The notes under the pieces: model-generated | What the model was told of the DNA's origin: nothing | The model's input: the letters and a program-made list of their open reading frames with translations, nothing else | The model's database searches: none | Program-made: the position numbers and the translations under genes | Assembly: GCF_963678635.1 (NCBI RefSeq) | Contig: NC_087066.1 | Span: forward strand, 2,661,633 to 2,725,632 | Direction: 5' to 3' | DNA from: Symsagittifera roscoffensis | Lineage: Eukaryota > Xenacoelomorpha > Acoela > Convolutidae | Length of the DNA stretch: 64,000 nt | Part shown: positions 48,456 to 60,723 of the stretch, in pieces | Layout of the letters: each line of letters begins with the position of its first letter | How positions within the stretch are numbered: position 1 is the stretch's first letter

Positions 48456-49439
48456 GTAACATGAATTAAATAGTTTACTAATAAATTCAAACAAAAACTA
48501 ACCATTCTTTAAAAATGTTTTCTTTTTTTATAGTTTTCACAGGCACAATCACAAATCATCTACAAAAAAGACAACTGATAAAACACCAGAATACCTGAAA
48601 ACACCAGAATACCATTTTCTGAATTCATAAATTTCAACTAACCAATTTCAATAAATGAAGCAAAAAATTTCTCCCGTACAAAGCAGTAAATTGATATATA
48701 ACTTCTTTTCCCCAATGCACTAAAAATTCTTACAATTGAAAATAAAATGATAATTTTAACATCCCCCCCCAAGCAGGCAAAAAATTTCATAATTTCAAAT
48801 TAGTGATTTATTAAAAGTTGCCCCTAAATTAAAAAAGCAGTACTAACCTTTTCAATGACGCTTCTTGATATTTTAAATATTCACTCGCCCACATATTCTA
48901 TCCACAATCGCGCAGCTCGCCCACAAAAAATTGTTTAAAATAATGAATTTTAGTTTTAACTTCCACTGATAACAACTCTATTCAGTTTTAACACGTTTCA
49001 AACTTTCTTTTAACCCTGTTGGAAAGGAGTTATATAATAATCCAAACTAACCAACGCAAGCTTACTAAACAGCGCAAACCACAAGCTAACAGTATGACTA
49101 AGAAAAGAAAACCCACGGTACACAAACTGGAATAACACCAGCTTAGAACTGGATAAATTTTTTTTCGAAGAATATTTTTAAGTTTGACGCATCTAACGTT
49201 AAACTACATGACACTCCCGAAAGTGATTGGACCATTGCTATTCTCTAAAATCAACCAGATCAACACTCATCAAAACCGATCAGAAATCATAATATGATCT
49301 CCCGAAACGATCGTGATAACATTTCTTCTTCCAAACCCGAAAAAAGAATATACACGCAACCTCTAAACAAAAACACCATCATCCATCCTTCACTACAATA
49401 GACCATTGAAAAACTAAAACTCTCTAAACCCCGGATGGG
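48456..49439. other. AT-rich 3' region of K1 with polypurine-like end
   Basis: No gene. Ends in 'ctctctaaaccccggatggg' immediately before TGGAACC, the position expected for a polypurine-tract-like primer site before a 3' LTR. The same phrase precedes 56430 and 60724 but not 58925. Confidence 0.5.
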
Positions 49440-49817
49440 TGGAACCAAATCTAAACTAGTATTTATCATTGGTTATTGTTATGATATTTTATCTCTATAA
49501 AATATTGAATACTAACCAATCAAACTCCATCAAACTAATAACCCACTTATTTTTAAGTGTTGAAACTACTTGTAGTTTCAACACCAGAACAAGTTGAATT
49601 AAGTTTAGAACACAGTTGTTCTCATTCTGGAACTAACTAGCGTAAACCGGTGTACACTAGATCTATTGAGACTAGGAGATATAAAAGTAAGATTAAGATT
49701 GGTATTAGACTAAGAGGTTGCACGAATCTATCCAGCCGAAATTTAGATAGCCAGACGAGCAGACGGTGTACCTTATCTGAAACTACTCTATGAGTATAAC
49801 CAATAGGATATAACTCA
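49440..49817 (+). repeat. 3' LTR fragment (copy C)
   Basis: Begins TGGAACC after the 'ccccggatggg' phrase. The palindrome at 49558-49583 is perfect (TGTTGAAACTAC-TT-GTAGTTTCAACA), TATAAAAG is at 49680-49687, and homology to copies A, B, E and F ends at 'ataactcaagac'. The remaining LTR is missing. Confidence 0.65.
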
Positions 49818-49967
49818 AGACAACGTTTGAGTCGGAAATTAAATGATCATTCAAAATCAACCTGGACAAAACTTGCACTGGCAATAAAACGTGCTTATAT
49901 CATAAGCTAAATTCATGATGCCGCAACTTAGCCGACTTAATTGGCGTAGACAAACAGAAGTCCAACA

Positions 49968-50335
49968 ATTCGAATCTGTGCATTTTTTTAAATAGCATAA
50001 AAAACTGGAAAAAAACGCAGTCCTGTTGTTGATCGAATTCCAGACCTTAGGGTTCAAAGGTCAAAAAAAGCGTCGTTATCCCTAGGTCAAATAGTAACTA
50101 ATCTGGAGCATGTTAAACGTCAATCGCAAAAATAAGGTTTGTAGATAGTCCAACAATTCGAATCTGAGCAATTTTTTTTAAATAGCAAAAAAAACTGGAA
50201 AAAAACGCGGTTCTGTTGTTGATCGAATTCCAGACCTTAGGGTTTAAAGGTAAAAAAAAGCGTCGTTATCCCTAGGTCAAATAGTAACTAGTCTGGAACA
50301 TGTTAAGCGTCAACCACAAAGATAAGATTTGTAAA
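49968..50335. repeat. Tandem pair of about 183-base units
   Basis: Two copies of a segment from 'agtccaacaattcgaatctg' to 'aaggtttgta', each containing 'ctgttgttgatcgaattccagacctt' and 'cgtcgttatccctaggtc'. K2 has a single copy (from 56949), so the duplication occurred in K1. Confidence 0.85.
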
Positions 50336-51500
50336 AGAACAGAAAAAGAAGAGATGCAATTGAGCCGAAAACAAAAATGAAGAATTTCACAATTTACTGA
50401 AGTTTCAAATATAATAAAAGCTGTTAGAATCAAAACAAATTTTTGCTCTGGACAGAAAGCACCAAAAATGTACCAGACTAATTAAACTGCGCAGTTAAAA
50501 AAATGAACTGAAGGAAACTAGGACGAAAAAAACGATACTAACTGAAACGAACTTCCGCTAGTTACTACCTAAATAGTGGTACTATTTTAAGTGTTTAGGA
50601 AATTACGTTGAGCATATCAGCAGTCGGCATGTCGCATTTTGAATATTACCCGCCTAGTAAAATTGACTAATCTGTTAAAAAAGTTATTAATGCGGATAAG
50701 TCAAGTTCCCGATTGCAATACCCTTGCTTATTGCAAAGGTAAATTAAAGATACGCAAAAATCATCAAACAATAAAATATATTGCCACTCTGCCAGATTAA
50801 CCAATCTTTTGTACTTGTTGGACCTATAATTATGATACTAAATGAAAATGAGCATCAACAACCGATATTTAAGAGAAATCGAATCCAGTTAAAATGTACA
50901 AAAGGCAGTCCCAATAGAGTGATAAGAACTTACAGTTCGCTCAGCAAAATAACAGTGTCTCGAATGTGGGGAGATAATACAAAAGGACTATCCTCGACAG
51001 GACTGTTAAGGCCTACTGATATCTCCTTTGGATTCGCAGGAACTAAAAATATTATTATTATGATTATTATTATGATTATTATTAATTTTTCTTATATCAG
51101 TTTCACGCAAAAATGATTTCCCAAAACTAGTAAAAAAAACAAAGATGTATTATATAAAAAATCACGCAATTATCGAACATATAAACAATGACAAGTCTTC
51201 TCGTATCAGGGCAAAACCCTGAATGTTCTGACTGCCCTTTAAATGATTTTAGGCTGTCAATATCGAATTCCAATTGTTGAAACTTGAGTCGTAAAACCAA
51301 TTAGTGAGACCAAATAATTTCAGTCTGGAATATTTTTGTGATTTTCTTTTAGTTTTGTGATTTCAGTTTTGCGACTTCTGTGATTCTCTTTCAATTTGGA
51401 ATATTTTTGTGATAGCTCTCCAAGCATCAAAGCATAAAACGAGCAGTTTATATGCAGAACGCTAATATAGGGGTGTGCGCACAGCGGCGCCTACATAGAC

Positions 51501-51720
51501 CCCTGATGTCCCTGTTGAGTCTGGAACACGTTGGTCAGCTTGCCACTCTACCCTCCGGTCACCGGCAAAATCATCATTAACGTGCTTAAATACTCAAATA
51601 ACACTCAAGGGAGGAGACCTAACCCGCCACCAAAACACTCAATCTTTCGATCAGAACTGATAGAAATCAATCTGAAACTACAAACAAATAGGTAGGTCAG
51701 ATCGCATCTTGTCCAGAAAT
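51501..51720 (+). repeat. Direct repeat Y2
   Basis: Second copy of Y1, abutting the right end of K1 with about two bases between. No copy flanks K2. Confidence 0.8.
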
Positions 51721-52150
51721 AACATATAAACTGTCACTTTTTTTTTATAGTGTTTTTGGTCATTTTTGTTTTTTTTATTGTTTTTTGCACTTTTCGGTTT
51801 TTAGATAAAATTGTTTTTGACTTTTTCTTGGTAATACACAATTTTTGTTCGGTTTTACGCTTTGTCTTCAATTGTTTTTGCTCCCGGGACTTTGGAATAA
51901 GCGGGCTCATGACATCCCACCTAACCCTCCGGTCCCGGGAATTTTTGGTCTTAACTAAGTTAAAAAGCTAAATAGTATTAGGCCGAGGTTCGGCACCTTC
52001 CTCTCAGTACAACAAAGGTCATGAAGGCCTCTATCTTGGGCATACGCCCGGAGAAGAAGGTTCGTCGCTGAAACGTTTGCTGATCATGATGGTCTTTTTC
52101 CTTTGACAGGCCAACCCAGGAGCGCCATAAAAACGTCTATGTAACCTTTG
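51721..52150. other. No gene; T-rich then GC-mixed spacer
   Basis: A T-rich run (51735-51850) gives a spurious hydrophobic frame. A short hairpin ggccgaggttcggcacc lies near 51981. Nothing else recognised. Confidence 0.4.
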
Positions 52151-52915
52151 CGCAAAAACTACACAGCGACGGAGCGTAGAAACATCACCTATAGACAACT
52201 GGCCGGTGTCAGTTACCTACATTTTACTCGTTCTTCACCGTATCGACCTAGCCATTTGATTTTCTCGTCTGCTTAGGGCTAAGTAAATGTTACTATTTTC
52301 AGGCCATCAGTCAAACGACTTTTAATCGGCTTCCGTTTACATGCGAAGACAACCGCAAAGCTGGATTTTGAATCCCCAGATTACATGATTGCTAATAAAA
52401 ACACGGCTCGAATATCCTATTTTACTATTCTTTTGGTCACAGTTCTGTAACAAATCCATTGGAGATGAGATGGATTGACCTTTTCCTGTTTCTAGCTACG
52501 CGCTTTTCTAGCTACGTGCTTTTTCTGTAATAAAGTTGTCATTACTCCCAATTCGTGGCACGGGTTGGTACTGCTCCTTGCTTTTTTCCCCACTGAAGCC
52601 TTCCTTCAGTCTCTTGTCTCCAATTAGTTGTCTTATCGTGCGCGATCGTCACGATAAGAGACTTCGTTTTTTATATCGTTCTCGTTCGACTGTCTCTCAC
52701 TAAATCGGTTGTTGTAGTGTTTTTTTTTTCAGTTTTTAGCCAAAAATGGCCATTTCCCGCATTTCTCAGAAAAAGACTGTCTGCAATCGAATTTTCAAAA
52801 ATTAAAAGTTCCAGATTATTTTAGCATCCTTTTCAACAATACATGATCACTAAGGCCTCTAATGTCTTTTTCGTGCTGCGACTGAAAGTTCCGCCGTACC
52901 AATCCGGTGGAATGG
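52151..52915 (+). repeat. Repeat R, diverged copy R4
   Basis: Aligns with the first 1.1 kb of R1 but with many substitutions and a deletion of roughly 200 bases around 52500. It is not attached to an env gene, which shows that R is an independent repeat. Its main hairpin is perfect: TCTTATCGTG at 52631-52640 and CACGATAAGA at 52650-52659. Confidence 0.8.
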
Positions 52916-53640
52916 CACAAAAATAGCCCTGACAGACCTCATAACTTCGAGATTTAATTATCCACAGAGCCCAATTCAACCCATAGTAACCCAACAACCC
53001 AATATAGAAGACACATACGAACAAACTATAGAACAACCATATACCACTAATTTTCCTTCTCAGAAACACCATCTTTTTAGCCCACGGTGAGCCGCCAAGT
53101 TGGATCACTCCATCGCTCAATTATCTACCCAGCCGACCTCCTGAGCAACCTCCACACAATTCCACTTTTTGTTTTCCCCCCACCTCAATCACCTCATGAT
53201 AAAACTTCATCCAACATGGAATCAGACACTAATTTAAACACAACTGTATATTAGACTATCTCCCAATTTATTAACTCCGATATCGAAACCCCCGAAAACT
53301 TTGCCAATTCCGAACCCACTCTATCTACATTTTCCAAACCTCACTTTCAACCTATTCACTCCCAATTCAAAATTGAACCCCCTTCGACTCCCTCTTCTTT
53401 TTCAAATGTAACACCCAAATTTTCCCCCTCAACCAGTAAACCTTCCGACAACAACAGCTCTGTAAATACACAAATATCTCACGACCCTGATATTTTCATC
53501 AGACTTCAACAACAATTACAGCACCCTCAAATACTGACCATTCACCAACTCTCACAATCTATAAAATCATCCGACCCATCAACCCTAACTCCCTCTTCAC
53601 ATCATACCCCTTCGCAAAACCCAACTCCCTAATCAAAACC
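52916..53640 (+). pseudogene. Pro/Ser/Thr-rich coding remnant upstream of K2
   Basis: Readable pieces such as NYPQSPIQPIVTQQPNIEDT (52950s) and, from about 53216, MESDTNLNTTVY, then KPHFQPIHSQFKIEPPSTP and FIRLQQQLQHPQILTIHQL. Composition and place (just upstream of the K2 frame) parallel the Pro/Thr-rich third ORF of element G. Several stops. Probably the part of the K element that is missing from K1. Confidence 0.4.
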
Positions 53641-53775
53641 ATCCTCCAGTACAAACTGAGCTTACCGAAGTTTTAAACAAAAATTCCCAAATACTCCATT
53701 TCCCTCCAACCCAGGAACATCCACAACAGTTATCAATCATCCACTTCACACTAACACAAAAAAAATTATCCAAAT

Positions 53776-54863
53776 ATGTCTACCATTTTCCCCCAGTACA
53801 CATATCATCATTCAGACCCCAATGCTGAAAACCCTAATTATGTAAATGAGCATGTATTACACCCTACACTTTCATGAATATCATTCTATCACTTTACTAA
53901 TCCACCAACACTACCATTATATAACACCCCTCATTACAACGAACAATGCAGCACTCAACTCTATCTTCTAACAACAGCACTAACCCCAAAACAATTCACA
54001 CAGATAGGATTTAATTAATCGGTAATCAAATTCACCGCACTAAGAACTAATGATTATCCTATCGACCACTACAATCATAACATCATACGACCTAACCAAA
54101 TCATTTTTCTAAACGATGACCAATTTGCTAATCCACAATTAACAGAGAAATTTTTCATCAAAACACCATACAATTTCACCCTCAACACTTTCAATAAAAA
54201 ACTTGACAACGTCATTTCAGCTGCTCTCAGCGATATTCATGCTTATGATTCATACTTCAACAAATTTAACCATTTTTCACTAACCTTTCATTTCCTCACA
54301 CCCAAAGAACGTGGGTTGCACTGTGTCACACGACGTTATGTTACGAACTAAACAAACACACACGTATACTTACTATCAGTTCATCCAACTTCATTACACT
54401 CAAAGCACTTCAGCACGACAATTTCGCCATAGATATCAATACATTAACTCTAAATACATTTCACCATTTTTTCTTAACTTCACCTATTGTTTTAAAAACA
54501 CTAACCTACAAAGCATCCTCCTCAATTACGATCCCATCACCCAGAGGTATATGTTCTGTCCCTTAACCAAACTCTTCAACGTAGACGAATCCTGCCCACT
54601 GATCGTCCCAAACGAATTCCTCCAGCCCGTTGAAATCACAATCCTAGAACTCATATATAACACTCGATAAATTTTATAACGTTATTCAAAACACACCCTA
54701 TGAACTCTCACCTAGCACTGAAGAGCACAACATCATTAATGAACTCGAATTGCTTTGGCTACTTCTTCAAACTAAAAACATCATTCGTTTGTTAGCTAAA
54801 TTACTAACCTCACCAGACATCATCCACGACGTATTTCCCCACGGATTCTTCACCGACGATTAG
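53776..54863 (+). pseudogene. Unrecognised coding remnant in K2
   Basis: Same gene as 47369-48455. It lacks two of the stops of K1 (GAACAATGC and ACTCAA instead of TGA and TAA), so it is nearer the ancestor, but it has an added base near 54320 (ttgcactgtgtcac). It shares the stop after YPTLS, the stop after IGFN and the shift after LIYNTR with K1, so those existed before duplication. Confidence 0.5.
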
Positions 54864-55574
54864 GTAACATGAATTAAATAGTTTACTAATAAATTAACAA
54901 AATTTAACCATTCTTTAAAAATCATTTTTTAATATAGTTTTCACAGGTACAATCACAAATCAATTAGAAAAAGACAACTGAAATGAAAAAATAGAAAACC
55001 TTTTTCTAAATTCACAAATTTGAACTAACCAATTTCAATAAATGAAACAGTAAATCTCTCCCGTATAAAGCAGTAAATTGATATATAACTTCTTTTCCCC
55101 AATGAACTAAAAATTCTTACAATTGAAAATAAATTGATAATTTTAACATCCCCCCCAAGCAGGCAAAAAATTTCATAATTTCAAAGTAGTGATTTATTAA
55201 AAGTTGCCCCTAAATTAAAAAAGCAGTACTAACCTTTTCAATGACGCTTCTTGATATTTTAAATATTCACTCGCCCACATATTCTATCCACAATCGCGCA
55301 GCTCGCCCACAAAAAATTGTTTAAAATAATGAATTTTAGTTTTAACTTGCACTGATAACAACTCTATTCAGTTTTAACACGTTTCAAACTTTCTTTTAAC
55401 CCTGTTGGAAAGGAGTTATATAATAATCCAAACTAACCAACGCAAGTTTACTAAACACCACAAACCACAACCTAACAGTATGACTAAGAAAAGAAAACCC
55501 ACGGTACAAAAACTGGATTAACACCAGCTTAGAACTGGATAAATTTTTTTTCGAAGATTACTGTTAAGTTTGAA

Positions 55575-56170
55575 CACAAAAGAACAAAACACTAAAAAGT
55601 CGAAAGACAAATCCAAATCAACCAGTTTGATTTTTGAGAAAAAAGCACAACTAAGCCAACAAAACAACAAACCACTAATAAAAAAGGCACAAAAATTGAA
55701 CTAAAAGAGGGCCCTCCAAAAAAGAGAGCATGAAATTATACCCTCCCTCCTGGCCTAACCCACCAGAGAGGACGTCCTGAGCATGCTCTATAGCCGGTCT
55801 CAACCACCGTGCTACATCCACGCTTTGTGACACCCACAACTTTCTTTTTGACGAGAGTTTTGCAAGTGTGAGTAGCTCTTAAAAAAACGATTTAAATAAT
55901 AACGCTTTTGCGATAAAACTAATACAAGATCATGACTAAAAACAAAATTAACAAAGATTTATACATGTAAAAAGTACAATGCAGTATATAGATAGCTTAC
56001 AGCCCAAAGACGAGCAGCAAGGAACTTGACAACCCAATCACACTCCAACTGCGTAACGGTCACTACACTTAACGGATTTAAAGTACGACTTGGCATCGCA
56101 GTAAAGGAAACCCATTACAACCGAACAGTGGCCATCTCGATGCTCAAGTATACGTACAGATTCAAGTCAC
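55575..56170. other. Segment present in K2 and absent in K1
   Basis: About 590 bases between 'gttaagtttga' and 'gcatctaacgttaaac'. Contains a short GC-richer patch (ccctccctcctggcctaacccacc) and a 70-codon frame at 56026-56238 without recognisable features. Probably ancestral sequence deleted from K1. Confidence 0.55.
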
Positions 56171-56429
56171 CAGACACTGCATCTAACGTTAAACTACCTG
56201 ACACTCCCGAAAGTGATTGGATCATTGCTATTCTCTAAAATCAACCAGATCAACACTCATCACAACCGATCAGAAATCATAATACGATCTCCCGAAACGA
56301 TCGTGATAACATTTCTTCTTCCAAACCCAAAAAAAGAATATACTCGCAACCTCTAAACAAAAACACCATCATCCATCCTTCACTACAATAGACCATTGAA
56401 AAACTAAAACTCTCTAAACCCCGGATGGT

Positions 56430-56806
56430 TGGAACCAAATCTAAACTAGTATTTATCATTGGTTATTGTTATGATATTTTATCTGTATAAAATATTGAAT
56501 ACTAACTAATCAAACTCCATCAAACTAATAACCCACTTGTTTGTAAGTGTTGAAACTACTTGTAGTTTCAACACCAGAACAAGTTGAATTAAGTTAAGAA
56601 CACAGTTGCTCTCATTCTGGAACTAACTAGCGTAAACCGGTGTACACTAGATCTATTGAGACTAGGAGAAATAAAAGTAAGATTAAGATTGGTATTAGAC
56701 TAAGAGGTTGCACGAATCTATCCGGCCGAAACTTAGATAGCCAGACGAGCAGACGGTGTACCTTATCTGAAACTACTCTATGAGTATAACCAATAGGATA
56801 TAACTC
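56430..56806 (+). repeat. 3' LTR fragment (copy D)
   Basis: Partner of copy C with the perfect palindrome at 56548-56573. The TATA-like box is mutated (aataaaag). It is preceded by 'aaaccccggatggt'. Confidence 0.65.
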
Positions 56807-58306
56807 AAGACACCGGTTGAGTCGGAAATTAAATGATCATTCAAAATCAACCTGGACAAAAATTGCACTGGCGATAAAACGTGCTTATATCACAAGCTAA
56901 ATTCATGATGCCGCAACTTAGCCGACAAAATTGGCGTAGACAAACGGAAGTCCAACAATTCGAATCTATGCAATTTTTTTAAAAACTGGAAAAAAACGCA
57001 GTCCTGTTGTTGATCGAATTCCAGACCTTAGGGTTCAAAGGTAAAAAAAGCGTCGTTATCCCTAGGTCAAATAGTAACTAATCTGGAACATGTTAAGTTT
57101 CAATCACAAAGATAAGGTTTGTAAAGAGAACAGAAAAAGAAGAGATGCAGTTGAGCCGAAAAGAAAATTGAAGAATTTCACATTTTACTGAAGTTTCAAC
57201 TATAATAAAAGCTGTTGGAATCAATACTAGTTTTTGCTCTGGAAAAAAAGCACCAAAAATGTACCAGACTAATTAAACTGCGCAGTTAGAAAAAAATGAA
57301 CTGAAGGAAACTAGGACGAAAAAAAAGATACTAACTGAAACGAACTTCCGCTAGTTACTACCTAAATAGTGGTACTATTTTAAGTGTTTAGGAAATTACG
57401 TTGAGCATATCAGCAGTCGGCATGTCGCATTTTGAATATTACCCGCCTAGTAAAATTGACTAATCTGTTAAAAAAGTTATTAATGCGGATAAGTCAAGTT
57501 CCCGATTGCAATACCCTTGCTTATTGCAAAGGTAAATTAAAGATACGCAAAAATCATCAAACAATAAAATATATTGCCACTCTGCCAGATTAACCAATCT
57601 TTTGTACTTGTTGGACCTATAATTATGATACTAAATGAAAATGAGCATCAACAACCGATATTTAAGAGAAATCGAATCCAGTTAAAATGTACAAAAGGCA
57701 GTCCCAATAGAGTGATAAGAACTTACAGTTCGCTCAGCAAAATAACACTGTCTCGAATGTGGGGAGATAATACAAAAGGACTATCCTCGACAGGACTGTT
57801 AAGGCCTACTAATATCTCCTTTGGGTTCGCAGGAACTAAAATTATTATTATTATGATTATTATTATGATTATTAATTTTTTATATATATATATATATATA
57901 TCAGTCTCACGCAAAAATGATTTCCCAAAACTAGTAAAAAAAAACAAAGATGTATTATATAAAAAATCACACAATTATCAAACATATAAACAATGACAAG
58001 ACTTCTCGTATCAGGGCAAAGCCCTGAATGTTCTGACTGCCCTTTAATTGGTTTTAGGCTGTCAATATCGAATTCCAATTGTTGAAACTTGAGTCGTATA
58101 ACCAGTTAGTGAGACCAAATAATTTCAGTCTGGAATATTTTTGTGATTCTCTTTTAGTTTTGTGATTACAGTTTTGCGATTTTTGTGATTCTCTTTCAAT
58201 TTGGAAATATTTTGTGATAGCTCTCCAAGCATCAAAGCATAAAACGAGCAGTTTATATGCAGAAGAACGCTAATATAGGGGTGTGTGCACAGCGACGCCT
58301 ACATAG

Positions 58307-58924
58307 GGCCAGGGATCGAGGCCAACACTGAGCAAGAATGTCTGAATAGTAAAATTTGGTTTCCAACAAAAAAAACATAGATCAAGAGCAAATGATGATA
58401 TATATTCTCCATGAAACTATTATTATAGGTAGCAAAAATTACACACTTTATTTGAAAATTCTGCATGGATGGAAAGAAACAAAGTTAACTCCGATCTAAA
58501 ACAGCATCAAAAAATTTTAAATTGACTAGTATTTCCCATGAACAATGAACAGATTGAACAACCTGTATAGCAACAACCTGTATAGCAATAACAGATACAC
58601 AAAAAACATGCCAAAAACGTAAACTAAAGATTATGCGCAAAACTTGGAAATACACGTTGGTATCATTGTTGCATACGAGGAAAAATCACATGAGAGTAAA
58701 AACAGAAGAATGTCGGAATTTTTTAACGTCAATATACTACAAAAAAAAACGAACTACGTCAAATTGAAAAACAATTTACTGAATTTTTCTTTCTAAAACA
58801 ATGAAAATGACACAAACCACTATAATGACATAAATCAAAACTGAAATCCCTAACTGACGCCGCAAGTTCACGCAGATTGAAAACATTTTGAATAAAATTG
58901 AATGCTAGCTTTTTAATATACTAT
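58307..58924. other. AT-rich unique stretch, no gene
   Basis: No frame or repeat recognised. It forms the flank of the LTR-containing segment at 58925, ending in 'ttaatatactat'. Confidence 0.4.
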
Positions 58925-60356
58925 TGGAACCTAATCCAAACTACATTTTATTTTTTATTACTTAGACATTTAATCACTGTAAAGTATTTAATATTAACCA
59001 ATCACAATCCATCTAACTAACTACCCACTTATTTGTAAGTGCTGAAATTACTTGTAATTTCAGCACCAGAGAGATTTGAATTTAACTTAGAAAATAGTTG
59101 ACTCTCCCGAGTACTTCAGCAGCCGCAACAATACCAGTATACTCTAGATCTATTGAGCCTAGCAGAGACTAGTTAAACACCCTGAGACTAGTAGTAATAA
59201 GAGTAAGATTAGGATCGCTATTAGACTAAGAAGTTGCACGAATCTATCCGGCCGAAAATAAGATAGCGTGACGAGCAGACGGTGTACCCTATCCGAAATT
59301 ACTCTATGAGCTAGACCTCCATACCTAACTCATCTAGTGCGACCATAAGTCTCGAACAAGACCTTAAAAAACAAATTAGCTTAGAAAAAAATAGATTCGA
59401 AAATAGACAAAAACATTTTCAAAATGTTATACGATAATAATTTAATTGAATGGTCTCTACGACTCAATAGATCAAAACCACTCTTCCGAACAATACTAGA
59501 ACAACGACGTATTGGAAACAGACCTCGGACAAGAGACGACATACGATTACGAAGAAACTTACCGAATAGTTTCATGATCGTACGGCAAAAGCCACAACAA
59601 ACTTTTATATTTAGAATTATACCGGCAATGAATTTAGATTTTCATTCGCAAACATAAAGTTCTTGAAGAAAAATCTTCAATGCATTTACCAGGCGCTAAA
59701 TAAATTATTAATGTTCAAGAACGATTGATAAAAACATCACTAATCGTTTCTTCAGCTGCAGTACTATATAAAACATATTTTGAAATAATTTATTCAAAAT
59801 AAAAACAAAAATTAGTAGCATGACAATAAATCGTTAGTAAGTATTAATTATCCTGTTGTTCCAGCTTCATCACCTAAAACATAACAGCAATCATAAATAA
59901 ACTAACTTCATTAAAACTAAAAGTCACAAAATGTTATTTCAAAATTTTTAAACTTTATACTTTCTAAATCTAAAAACTTTTTAATCTTAAACCAGATCAT
60001 CAAGGCTTATCCTTGGATCTAATTTAATTTTCTATCCTAAATTTTAATTCTGATCATCAAGGCTTATCCTTGGATCAAAAGAACAATTTTGTTCTCCCCC
60101 ACCCACCTATCAAGTGTCTAACGACCTCAAACGTCGATTCACTCTCCAACCTTCCCAAAAGACCCAGGACTAATAGATATTTTTCAAACACTAACCATTT
60201 AAATTAGGCTAAACAGTGAAGAACTTCGGTTATTCATCCTTCACTTGACCCCTCCTCTTATACGACCCAGGACAACCTTAGACTTAGTAAGTTTAAAATA
60301 GTATCTAACGAACTACTTGCGTTCTAATTATACCTGAACCTTGTGGATCGATTTAC
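58925..60356 (+). repeat. LTR-containing segment E (1432 bases)
   Basis: Starts TGGAACCTAATCC directly after unrelated flank, carries the palindrome TGCTGAAATTAC-TT-GTAATTTCAGCA (59040-59065), a 77-codon frame (59424), two copies of the hairpin gatcatcaaggcttatccttggatc (near 59995 and 60052), a palindrome agaacaattttgttct, and ends 'gtggatcgatttac'. It is the same length as segment F. The exact LTR end and primer-binding site were not determined. Confidence 0.75.
59424..59657 (+). CDS. Small basic frame inside LTR segment E
   Basis: 77 codons, MLYDNNLIEWSLRLNRSKPL to LDFHSQT, Arg-rich (ILEQRRIGNRPRTRDDIRLR). It lies in the part of the LTR that copies A-D lack. Identical to the frame in segment F except Phe instead of Leu in NLPNS(F/L)MIV. 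No family recognised; coding status unproven. Confidence 0.3.
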   Translation: MLYDNNLIEWSLRLNRSKPLFRTILEQRRIGNRPRTRDDIRLRRNLPNSFMIVRQKPQQTFIFRIIPAMNLDFHSQT

Positions 60357-60723
60357 GTACAGATCCGAGTAACAAGGCATCCCTTCCAAACACGAACTTC
60401 ACGCCATTCCCAGACGAGGCTGATCACAAACAACCCCCCCCCCCCCCCCCCCCCACAAATACAAGCAGAAATGACATAGCAAAGCATTTTGGATTCTGGA
60501 ATCTAAAACGATTTCATTCATTGGGGATCACATTCGTTGTTGAACGATCAACTTCAGCGTCCTGGACCTTCCTTAAGGCATTGGTTCTAGTCAAGGACCT
60601 CTCTTCTCCAGAAAACGAGAAAAAAAGAAAATGATGTTCGCCACATACCAACGTTCATCATCCATCCTTCAATTGCAGAAGAAAAGATATAAAACTCAAA
60701 AAATTCTGTAAACCCCGGATGGG
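60357..60723 (+). other. Short internal remnant with poly-C tract
   Basis: 367 bases between segments E and F. Includes a 21-base C run at 60434-60454 and ends with the polypurine-like 'aaaccccggatggg' before F. It reads as the leftover 5' and 3' ends of an element whose gag-pol-env has been deleted. Confidence 0.5.

Larger units (their letters stand above)
47284..51498 (+). repeat. Duplicated block K1
   Basis: About 4.2 kb with a direct copy at 53681-58306. Contains an unrecognised coding remnant, about 1 kb of AT-rich non-coding sequence, a 3' LTR fragment and about 1.7 kb of further non-coding sequence with an (ATT)n tract near 51048-51085. Compared with K2 it lacks about 590 bases near 49185 and has an extra tandem 183-base unit near 50150. 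Confidence 0.9.
53681..58306 (+). repeat. Duplicated block K2
   Basis: Second copy of K1, ending at the same 'cctacatag'. It has an additional segment at about 55575-56170 and, near 57885-57901, a (TA)n tract absent from K1. Confidence 0.9.

Noticed and set aside
50781-51116. 111-codon plus-strand frame, with the duplicate at 57574
   Set aside because: Ends in a translated (ATT)n microsatellite, and its start is supported only by the recent duplication; no motif.
51750-51971. Hydrophobic 73-codon frame resembling a membrane protein
   Set aside because: Translation of a T-rich low-complexity run.
60434-60454. Poly-C run considered as part of a polypurine tract
   Set aside because: It lies about 270 bases before the LTR start, too far for a primer tract; more likely a mononucleotide expansion.
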